64,000 bases of DNA from Aphanomyces cochlioides (lineage: Eukaryota > Oomycota > Saprolegniomycetes > Saprolegniales > Verrucalvaceae). Below the pieces are notes generated by a model. It worked only from the letters and a program-made list of their open reading frames with translations, ran no database searches and was not told the origin of the DNA. Both the position numbers and the translations under genes were made by a program. The stretch is from assembly GCA_019828595.1 (NCBI GenBank), contig JAHQRK010000002.1, positions 682,001 through 746,000 on the forward strand, written 5' to 3'. Positions 55,800 to 64,000 of the stretch are shown piece by piece. Numbering within the stretch: the first letter of the stretch is position 1; each line of letters begins with the position of its first letter.

Positions 55800-56720
55800 T
55801 GTACAAGTCAGTCTTCAATTTGTTGGCAAGTGGAACGGGGTGCACTCGGTCACATGCAGTCGATTCGTGCTTTGGTAGATGTAGCGACTGAAGTGAACGG
55901 CGGCGATGTCATAATCAAATGCGTCCATTCATTACCAACAAGGTCATCGACATACTTGGTACAGACAGCAATTCGAGCCACTAAAAGGCATAGAGTGGCC
56001 TTATCAACCGGCTCAGTCTTTGCAACTGCGACCACAATCGCCCCAACAACTTATTTTCCACAGTAGCATACTACCGAAGCGCTCTTCCTGACTGGGTGTC
56101 GTACATCGTGGACTTTAACATAGATACAATCAACGAAGTCTTGACGTTCAAAACCGACAACGAGACCAAGAGTTTCGTTTTGAAAGCCACTTGAAATGAA
56201 GAATGCGACTTCCTTTGAATTCTGCTCTGAAAGATATTCAAACCTCATATCGGTTGCTTCATTGAGTTGATCAATTGTAGGTCTTCCAGAATTGCAACTC
56301 GCTTGTGTCGATGAAGCTTTTCGAGGCCTGATTGTTGATTCAACGGACACCACAAAGTGCCTCTTTCAGCGAATGATGGCTGTTGTCGAGTCACAGGTAA
56401 TCCAGGCAAACAGTCCGCTAGACGTATCCAGCTAGGCTGCAATTTACTGGAGTGCTATTTACTCTCGTTCCAATCACTTGTCCGCAACAAAGCAAGTCGC
56501 AGGAGGCTGGGGAATTCTCGTCAAAGTCGCATGTGTCGATCTTCCTGAGGAGTTTATTCAACGACGAGTGGATGGGTATATTCACTTATGCTACCGCTCG
56601 TGAAAATCTCAATGAGTGAGTTCTTAACTTGGATTACTGTATTTGGATTCACATTGTCCGCTTGGAAGTCCTGGATACAAAAAGAAGGAGACTACTTAGG
56701 TTGTAGATGGAAGATCTCTG
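55800..56720 (+). pseudogene. Decayed condensin CAP-G-like fragment, copy A
   Basis: Plus-strand reading near 56270-56400 (VGLPELQLACVDEAFRGLIV, then FQRMMAVVESQV) parallels copy B near 59905-60045 (RLPELHLECIHKAFRGPIVD, QRMMATLAPQV). Near 56650-56715 it parallels 60690-60760 (shared MEDL.(S/T)K before a GTAG donor). No frame is intact. Confidence 0.45.
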
Positions 56721-57234
56721 TACAAAGGTAGCAAAGTAAAGTGTCAGGTGGCAGGATTCGATCACAGGGTCGACTTGTGAGCATTGAAGTATAGAATACA
56801 CTTCCTGACGAAACGCCGAAATGTAGATACTCCTCGTCTTTCGTAAAGCTTGGGAGAGGGATGCCAATCTGTGACTGCCATAGAGCACTCGCTCCTTTTG
56901 GTTTCTTTACTCGTACTTGGCGCAATCCATGGACTAAAAGTCTACGGTGGGAGCTTAAGGGGAAATCAAATTCCCGGTTAGATCGGGCATGCCATTCGAA
57001 GTAGTTACAATATTATCTGCACCTAGAATGAACTGCACCCCAGACAGTTCCTTTTTCGTGAAAAGCCGTAAGATCTCATCGAGGAGAAAGCGGTGCAGAC
57101 ATGCAAAAATAAAGCAAAGTCGTTGCAATTCAAGAGCTTCTTGTTCAATTAACATTGGTATCCATAGTGTCTGAAGTTCGTTTATATCTGTAAACCATCA
57201 ACTGATTGAATGAAGTCGTGAAGTATTTTTTTCC
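56721..57234. other. Gap, no gene supported
   Basis: A minus frame at 56692-56925 (77 codons) is open but not recognised. The rest is the 3' flank of the PX-GOLD-PH gene. Confidence 0.4.
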
Positions 57235-59201
57235 TTACGAGAGTGTACTCATTCGACACACGACAACGGTATTGAAAACAACGAGAAGAGTCCAGACGAC
57301 CATAGATGGAGCATATATGACGAACGCAGCAGATGAGTTTAAAGCGAGGAACCACATCACAACACTTTGCGGTTTCCACATGGGAGCTGAGATGACTTGA
57401 GACGGCGTTGGTGGCTTCGGCTTTTCGACGACGCATGCAGGTGGTGATGGGACGACGATGTTGTCGACAATGGCACCTTGAGGGGATAGCAAGCCCATTT
57501 CCTCGTCCTCGTCTTCGTCGTCGTCATCGTCGTCACTTCGATTGTCATCCGAAGATGGTTGGGTCATGCCCTGATCACCACCATTTTGGTTCCAACGGAC
57601 GAGAAAAATGCAAGTTGCCAACGCTGATCGCCAGGCGACAAAATCTTCCTCCTTCTCAGCACATAAGACCCTTTCAAAGATGTTTTGAGCATTTCCGCCA
57701 TTCTATCGTACCAGGTTGTCTTTCCCGATGTGATTTGAAATGTATATGGAGTTGGGCACGTCTGGGCTGTCGTTACATCCAGCGTCGTCTTGGCCGACGA
57801 AACTCTTAATTTTGCAATCGGACCTTCTCTAAAGCAAGAGTCTGACAAAAGCACAAATAGATAGATCACCGCGCGACCGACTCTTCCTTGTCGTAGTAGC
57901 GCAAAATGCCATGTGCTCCATCCAGGGTAAACCATTTGCGATACCATTGATGGACATAAGCAAATCGGGATTTGATAGAAGCGTGGCGCCGTTGAACGAT
58001 GAGTGGGCCAGCCTTGATGCAAAACGCATTGGAAGCAGACCAGCCTGTTGTAAATATGAGCTGAAATTAGCAGTCGTTTCATTGTACCAATTTTCGACAT
58101 GGATCGGTTAACGAGTTGTCGCGGCGATATCATGGTCCGTCGTACTTGCTCAATGTAACCCGTCGGCCGAACGTCACTTTCAATAGCTCCAGGGGACGTA
58201 TTCGTGGCGCTGGGCACGACCGAGGCAGAATTGCAATCACTAGGCGTGGTCAGTGTCCAATGAATCAAGGTTTTCAGATACTTACGTCGGCAAAATGACT
58301 TCAGCGCGGTATGTGACAGTCTTGGAGCGACGCCAAGCATACGAATTGTCCCACGTGAGTACGCACAGACCGCTTGAAGGACACACGACAGTGCCTTTTA
58401 AACTTTCTTCACGGGAGTACATGTGGAGCACACTGTCGTTCAATGTTATCGTGAACCCAACGTCGGATTTCTGGGTCGAAAACTGGAAGGCGACCTCAGC
58501 ATTGGAGCATGGAATCTCTAAACTGATGGAATAGGATTGTCCTGGGAGTGTTCCAAGGTCAAGAGAGGTACGTTTATGGGGTTGCTTGCCTTTTTGAATT
58601 CGTATGCTTGTCGAGACGCCGTGGTCAGGAGCCTCGTCGTCGTCACTGTCATCAGAAAGAGGACAATCGTCGAGAAATGCGCGCAAAAGTTCACATGATG
58701 CAATCGTATCGAGCATAAGGAGATCCTCAAGATATCTCTCCAACTCCTGATCGAACAATGAGATCACATATGTAGATAGCACGTCAACGCACGGTGTATT
58801 TCTGCTCAACATAGCGAGTATCGTAGCGATTTGTTTTCATGGTGGGCAGTGAAGGAATTGCCGCTCGTGGGTACTTCTTGCGCAGCTTTAAAACACTTTC
58901 AGGGATATGTCAGTGAGAACGAAAGTACCTGCATATGGAGGGATTTGAATTGTTGGTACGTCCGCTTCACTGTACTGTGATCTTCCGAGTCCTTTACGTC
59001 CATGACGAATGTAATCGAGTAGTGCTGTTGCATCGACCGACGAAACTTGCGCGTTTCTCTTTTGTCGATGGTATGGCTCACAATCCGGCAAGACAAAGAC
59101 GCGCGAGACAGTCTCCGTTGCTCTTTGTCGACATTTCTCGGGGAGGGCTTCTTCTCCACAGGTAGAGCAGTCTCATCATCAGTCGCGTTTGGTTCATGCA
59201 T
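57235..59201 (-). CDS. PX-GOLD-PH protein with C-terminal membrane segment (568 aa)
   Basis: Exons 58929-59201, 58793-58885, 58286-58746, 58088-58239, 57870-58044, 57712-57828 and 57235-57670. Introns of 43, 46, 46, 43, 41 and 41 bp, all GT-AG and in phase. PX domain at about 60-165 (HYSITFVMDV, RTYQQFKSLHMQLRKKYP); PX binds phosphoinositides. GOLD-like domain at about 185-275 (SYSISLEIPCSNAEVAFQFS, LTWDNSYAWRRSKTVTYRAE). PH domain at about 335-450 (WYRKWFTLDG, ILRYYDKEE, PYTFQITSGKTTW, EDFVAWRSALATC). An acidic run (DDDDDDEDEDEE) and two hydrophobic segments end the chain. It probably works at membranes in lipid or vesicle traffic. The start at 59201 is the first ATG in frame. Confidence 0.8.
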
Positions 59202-59870
59202 CTCGCGGTGTTTCGAATTATAGCAACTTCAAAGTTCAGTTACATCCTCGATGTTTTTGCAAAACGGAAAGTGAGATTGCCCGAGGAGTTGCGGCAAAGT
59301 CGCAAGTTCTCCTCGCTGTTTGGCAACGAAAGCAGACAGGGAAAGTTGTTGCCAACATCCTGTTGGCCATTCTATCCTACTCGTGTAGAGAGATCGCAAT
59401 ATCAATCATTTTGAACTGTTCGTAGGAGCCATGGTCTTTCTAGTGAGTATGTAAATGAGAAAAGAAAATGTAAAGCTTTCCTTTTATGAACAATTCACAT
59501 CATTCGACGCACTGAAGTCCATTGTCTGTCACCTACTGGAGTAACCTTAGTGATGTAACACGAACGAACTCTGGGGGGTTCGATCGTGTAAGCTGTCTAC
59601 AATCTCAAAGCGATTGAATAACTTTCGACGCAGAAGTGGGAAGTTGCATATTTTGCTGCAAGTTTGTTTTATCTCTCAGAATTGCTGTCAGCTTTGAGCG
59701 ACACGATTTCTTCTATTGTGTCCTTGTCAGTGTCCAGGATGCCCTTTAGTAAGAGACCAAATCCAGCTGAGCTCTGTCAGTGATATGCTCGTGCGGAAAT
59801 CCAGTCGTGGTTGCAGTTGTGGTTGCTTCTCCAAGTGATGGACCACCCGATGAGCTTTTCCAGAATCCTC
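59202..59870. other. Gap upstream of PX gene, no gene supported
   Basis: It contains the upstream region of the PX gene and unremarkable sequence. Frames at 59189-59425 overlap on the plus strand without known content. Confidence 0.4.
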
Positions 59871-61765
59871 TTGTCGCTTGAATTGTCGGTTCATCGACGA
59901 ATTTGTCGGTGATGAAAATGTTCGATTGCCTGAACTTCATCTGGAGTGCATTCATAAAGCTTTTCGAGGTCCAATAGTTGACAAAGACAAAAAGCTGACC
60001 CTCGGTCAACGAATGATGGCTACACTCGCGCCCCAGGTAGTAAGTGCGAGGGTCTGTTGAAGGTGCATGAACTATTAACAGGATGCAATGCAATGGCTTG
60101 TTTCGACCCGTTTTTCCGCAGCACCGCAAGTTGAAAAGTCGCAGACCACATACAATACTGTACTCCGATCTTCACTACTACCGTATTTCCTGTAAGGTTG
60201 TCACCACTATTTTTTCCCATTGAGTTGTCACCACTGATATAATTATTTAAATGATGCATACAAACTTATAGTATACATTTATAATACAATCTGATGAAAT
60301 TTTTTGGAGTTCCCCTTGAGTTGTCACCAGTCAGATCTTATTGGAAGAAATGCAATGGCTCAATTAGATACCAGGGCCAATTTGTCGTGTTCATGCGTTG
60401 CAGTCGGCAAACCTGGACCCAAATGAGCGTTGCAGGTTTTCATTCTTCCAAACTGGAGTCAGCCACTCGTAAAGTCGACATACGACTGCGAGGTGTTCAT
60501 GATAATATTATTTTTACCCAATCAAATGTACTTGTCACCATTTTCGAAAATCATTCGTGGTGACAACCTTACGGGAAATACGGTAACTGTACTACACTAT
60601 TTACAATTTTTGTTGGTTCAAAATAATGTTCTCCTATCGAATGATGTTGAAGCCGACACATCGAAATATTGAAAAGCGCGCGAAGATATGATCCGCTTGG
60701 GACCGCATGAGGCAAAGAGATGGAGCCTCTTGACAATGTACATGGAAGACCTCTATTCAAAGGTAGTTTGGAATCTTTTCAATGCGACTAAGAATGATTC
60801 AGGGTCAGCTGACGGATGTTGCAGCTTGTCAAAGTGTCTTTGACAGCATGCACAATGTTCTTGCATCTCGAGAACCTTCTTGGAAAGATTTGAATTATGT
60901 GGACATTGTTAAGCACTCGCTGCGCTTAGCGTCCTTGTTATTGCTTTCAGAACCAAGTGCTTCAACTCGCACTCTCTTGGTTGATTTCTGTCGAGGTGTA
61001 CTTTTTGATACCGCCTGTCCGACGGATGTAGTGCAGCAAGGGGTCAAGGTACTATATCAGATGAACCAATCTTGCCCTGCTTCAGTTCTTCGAATGCTTG
61101 GATTGGAATCCTTTCAGTTCACTGAAGACAAGCCTTCTATAATATGGTTGCCTTTTTCTTGTGCAAACCTTACAATTTTGTAGGGCATTACGACTTTTGG
61201 TGAGACTCGTAACTTCAGCATATCTAACACTATCAGAGCGAATTACTTGACTGCATGCATGGCTCAGGACAAATAACAGAGGTAGTTCTTGGCCATTGAT
61301 GTCTTCAAGACGTACATAGTTTATCTACAGTGCTCTCGAGGAAGAAGAAATCTCCTTACAACTTTCATGCTCATTGAATTATGCCTTGTCGTCAAGACAG
61401 GCTCTTTTGAGGGCAATAGGGGTGAAGATATTGTATCAACTTGCTCTCGACTCAGCACTGCCCGACGGTATGGACTCGTTAACATGGCAATATAAATGTG
61501 CATAGTTGAACACGTATTCAATGTGATGCTCGATTGTGGAGAGCATGAAGTGGAAGACATAAGAGTCATGGCCTATATTTTTGGATTATCATGGGAAGTA
61601 TTGTATCTTCGACAAGATATCTTCAATCTTGATATTTGGACAACAATGAGCAAACACCTCGAGCACGAACACCCTTTGATCAACTCTTGCGCAATTTATT
61701 CGACGATGCGCCTTCTTATATACGAGGATCGCCCCCAGCTGGCTGTTCCAATGGTATACTATTAA
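59871..61765 (+). pseudogene. Decayed condensin CAP-G-like gene, copy B
   Basis: Plus-strand blocks in order: RLPELHLECIHKAFRGPIVD and QRMMATLAPQV (59905-60045), then, after a MITE, MYMEDLYSK (to about 60762), a 39-bp-type intron, and an open helical stretch to 61183. That stretch contains IVKHSLRLASLLLLSEPSAS, TRTLLVDFCRGVLFDTACP and TDVVQQGVKVL. It has the look of the HEAT-type C-terminal region of condensin subunit 3 (CAP-G). From about 61190 on, the readable pieces (VEHVFNVMLDCGEHEVEDIR, 61500-61765) are broken by stops. The family call is tentative. Confidence 0.45.
60181..60583. mobile_element. Mariner-type MITE, 403 bp, TA-flanked
   Basis: The left end CCGTATTTCCTGTAAGGTTG and the right end are inverted repeats (about 26 of 27: GTGGTGACAACCTTACGGGA then AATACGG). 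TA stands on both sides. The word GTTGTCACCA(C/G) also recurs internally at 60224 and 60320. No coding capacity. It sits inside the decayed CAP-G-like copy B. Confidence 0.8.
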
Positions 61766-61799
61766 CTCAATTGATCTCATGCGCTCGATGTTAGTTATC

Positions 61800-62363
61800 C
61801 TCGTTGGTATTCATGTAGACTCCATGAAAGCATCTCGTCCACTGATAGATGACTAGCTACGTACACAAAAGTAAAGCTCTCCAAAGAAACACACAACAAC
61901 TTCTCAGCAATTTCCTTAAAGAAGGCTATGGCTTAAAATCGAGTCACGAAACTATTGTCGTGCATTCTGTGGTAAACCACATCTGTCTTTGTTTAGCTGA
62001 TGCAACTTCAGATTAAACGGAATTTTGACGTATGTACTCGATCCAATTCAGTCACACGAGAAATCTTAGGTCTATGTATGTGGAGCGTCGTTGCCATTAA
62101 TGGTGGATGATTTGGAAAACGTACAAAGAGACCCTATGGATTATTCCATCAAGTGCGAAAACCAAGTAATGATCCAAATGTTGAGTCAAAATTCAAAGGA
62201 TCATGCAGTCGAAGAGTTCCGCCGGTATGTGTTTTTTAGCATGGGTATAAATCGCTCGTAGAATGATGAAAACAGTATTCGGCGTGGCATACACAAATAG
62301 CCGAGCTCGTTCAATCCTTGGACTAAAATCACAGTGAATCTTCAATCCACCGCTTACCGATAT
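61800..62363. other. Gap, no gene recognised
   Basis: There is no convincing reading frame. It may hold the last remains of the CAP-G-like copy, but I cannot support this. Confidence 0.4.
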
Positions 62364-63630
62364 TTAGTGGTTTATTGTCTTTGTCACAAATTGAGCTTTA
62401 CTTGTTGGACTCATCGTGATTTTCTTGCCACGAGGATCGAAATTGACCAAGTAGACTGTGTTATTATGGATGTCCTGAGCAATGAGCCAATCCAAAAAAC
62501 TGTCAGCAAAATTCAAGCAAGCACTTGATTTCTACAAATATATGAGTTACTTGCTTGAATCAAATATTTCTTCGTACCCAATAGCTGCTTGCAAAACGAG
62601 GCAATTCAGTCGTGGAAAAGGTTTGTTCTTTTGTCAACTTGAAATCATCGTCACGAAATCCGACACGTATTAGCGGCACACCAACGATATACGACTGAAT
62701 CCAAAAGGCAAGCAATTTGTACCGCTCGAAACTGAACCTATCTTTTGGCGTTTTGAGGAGTCGGAATGTTTTCAACTCAATGTATTTCCCATCATCTGTG
62801 CACCCATCCAATTCTGCTCCTATCTTTGCACGATGTCACTCACTCGAGAGAATTAGAGCAACGTACCAAGAGCCGTTTGGTTCCTAACATCATTGAAAAG
62901 GCACCGCAGTATTCTCCTCCAACGCTATCAGTATTGTCTTCTGAAGACAGCACTTCGTAGCGTCGTCCTGCATAAGCACCTTGCTTTTGATAGATATTTC
63001 CTTGAGAGCTGTCTTCTCTCAAGTGCACGTCGAGGTACAATGTGTTTTCAATACGCTGGACGAAAAACGAATAGGGATTGTTGGTGTTGTAAGGTGTCTG
63101 CTCGAAAGTCAAAGACCTCTCTAGCAATTCGCAAAACAACTTACTCCCATAATCTTGTTGAGATTGTTCCTGTAGGTCACAATATGAAACTTTCGAATTA
63201 GTTCAGTTGGAGCTTCTGAGTCATGCTGAGTTCGATTTTGAGGTGCCATGGCATCGATGAGGTGTTCAATAGGTGCAGTGTTCGGTGGTTCTTTATATCC
63301 GTCCAGCCCTTCCAGCAAGTCTGAGCCCAGAGGAGCTCCTTTATGCAGCCTTTTCTATTCGTAAGCACGTCAATTTGTTAATGCGCTGTTTTCTTCTACC
63401 AACAACGAGCGGTCAAACTGGACTTTGCCGTCGGAGTATTTGCTGAAGCCACTCAGCTGTTTGGGCTAGTAAAAGACTCAATAACCCTGCAGTTCAAACA
63501 GATCCACCTGAGACACATATGTCTTCGATTTGCCCTCTAACTCTTTCAGCGTTGGCAGGTCAAACACCAAGCATGTACGAGCTTTCTTCGGCCGTGAAGT
63601 TGGTGAATCGGATTGATGTTGCCGCTTCAT
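62364..63630 (-). CDS. DXO: DXO/Rai1 decapping nuclease, six exons (347 aa)
   Basis: Exons 63508-63630, 63400-63465, 63145-63354, 62867-63097, 62578-62823 and 62364-62531, with introns of 42, 45, 47, 43 and 46 bp, all phase 0. Family motifs: LLEGLDGYKEPPNTAPIEHL, TYRNNLNKIM, the YAGRRYE box, GAELDGCTDDGKYIELKT (metal-binding Glu, Asp and the E.K pair), and QSYIVGVPLIRVGFRDDD. DXO and Rai1 remove incomplete or NAD caps from RNA and digest the body, in nuclear RNA quality control. For the fourth intron I chose the acceptor CAAAG over a later TAG, because only that keeps the GAELD motif in frame. The start ATG at 63630 precedes a short basic leader (SRPKKAR). Confidence 0.9.
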
Positions 63631-63730
63631 CGCACAAAATTCCAAAACTGAACCAATCATCGTACCACGTGCTCGAAGTTGGTCCAATCAGCGTGGAAAG
63701 CTGTGATCACTCACGAAAAGAGGAACGGAC
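63631..63730. promoter_or_regulatory. Divergent intergenic region, 100 bp
   Basis: Only 100 bp separate the start codon of the DXO gene (minus) from that of the next gene (plus), so both promoters must lie here or inside the genes. No specific element was identified. Confidence 0.4.
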
Positions 63731-64000
63731 ATGACCATGGTAACGTGTGTCAATGCCGTCCTGCTATCTCCAGAGATTTGGACGCAGATCAGCAGCTATC
63801 AACCCGGCACGTACCTGGATTTTCGTCAATTTCGACACTTTTCATCCCCATGTTTGCTGTCTTGTGTCTATTTCCCATACAAGGAAGTTGCAACAATCGA
63901 TGGTGCTTTTCAACCTTGGCTGAAGGAATTTGGTGTCCGTCGTCTCTCGCGGCTCTTCAAGTACAATGCATCAATGCTAGATGTAGCACTGCTCCATTCT
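63731..64000 (+). CDS. Unknown protein, N-terminal 90 codons, cut by window end
   Basis: The frame is open from ATG 63731 to the window edge. It starts MTMVTCVNAVLLSPEIWTQI and contains SYQPGTYLDFRQFRHF and FGVRRLSRLFKYNA. The hydrophobic-aromatic pattern looks like real protein, but no family is recognised. A second ATG two codons later is also possible. Confidence 0.5.
   Translation, partial: MTMVTCVNAVLLSPEIWTQISSYQPGTYLDFRQFRHFSSPCLLSCVYFPYKEVATIDGAFQPWLKEFGVRRLSRLFKYNASMLDVALLHS

Noticed and set aside
57564..58340. 258-codon minus-strand ORF
   Set aside because: It crosses several introns of the PX-GOLD-PH gene in a shifted frame. The spliced frames give recognisable PH and GOLD motifs instead.
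59566..59610. GGTTCGATC word resembling a tRNA T-loop
   Set aside because: No acceptor stem, D-loop or anticodon arm can be fitted around it.

Overview
The window reads as nuclear DNA of an oomycete, most likely a saprolegnian of the Aphanomyces type. The evidence is seen in the sequence: protein-coding genes broken by very short GT-AG introns (about 39-63 bp), small intergenic gaps, cellulases anchored to the membrane, a TRP-like ankyrin channel, and many degraded pogo, mariner, copia and gypsy elements. The species assignment is inference. No rRNA, tRNA or CRISPR array was seen.

Positions 1-22400 are a transposon-rich block. In order: an AT-rich foldback repeat, a broken pogo-like transposase, the 3' half of a Ty1/copia element (minus strand) fused to a 5'-truncated Ty3/gypsy element (plus strand), and a complete but mutated Ty3/gypsy element (9401-14306, minus strand) with two identical 268-bp LTRs and a perfect 5-bp target duplication. 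That insertion lies 113 bp upstream of the start codon of a secreted cysteine-rich repeat gene, whose 3' end is decayed. After it come a 701-bp hAT-like element with 8-bp duplications, a broken IS630/mariner-type transposase, and a broken unknown ORF.

Positions 23000-36800 are gene-rich. They hold two tandem U-box genes (one with two added ZZ-type zinc fingers), a five-exon sodium/solute symporter, a COX16-like gene, a 50-aa UQCC6/BRAWNIN-like gene divergent from COX16, an unknown 331-aa protein, a TAZ-like zinc-finger protein, and the first of two GH6 cellulases with a C-terminal membrane anchor.

Positions 36800-41900 are another repeat-rich gap. It holds a 571-bp element inserted in an older repeat, a mariner-related repeat, and a 1275-bp pogo derivative with clear TIRs. 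It separates the two GH6 paralogs. Positions 43462-48579 hold two tandem genes with TM, RanBP2-type zinc finger and HECT domain. The first is intact. The second is a pseudogene that shares an almost identical tract with the first.

Positions 48888-54337 are a single 13-exon gene (1638 aa) for an ankyrin-repeat TRP-like channel with an unusual insert in the ankyrin region. Positions 55000-61800 look like a tandem segmental duplication: an intact PX-GOLD-PH-TM gene with a decayed copy of its 3' end, and two decayed copies of a condensin-CAP-G-like gene, one with a TA-flanked MITE inside. The window ends with a six-exon DXO/Rai1 decapping-nuclease gene and the start of a divergent gene cut by the window edge.

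Four local tandem duplications (U-box, GH6, HECT, PX/CAP-G) set the character of the region. Exon structures were worked out by hand from splice signals, reading frame and family similarity. They are internally phase-consistent but not confirmed by transcripts.
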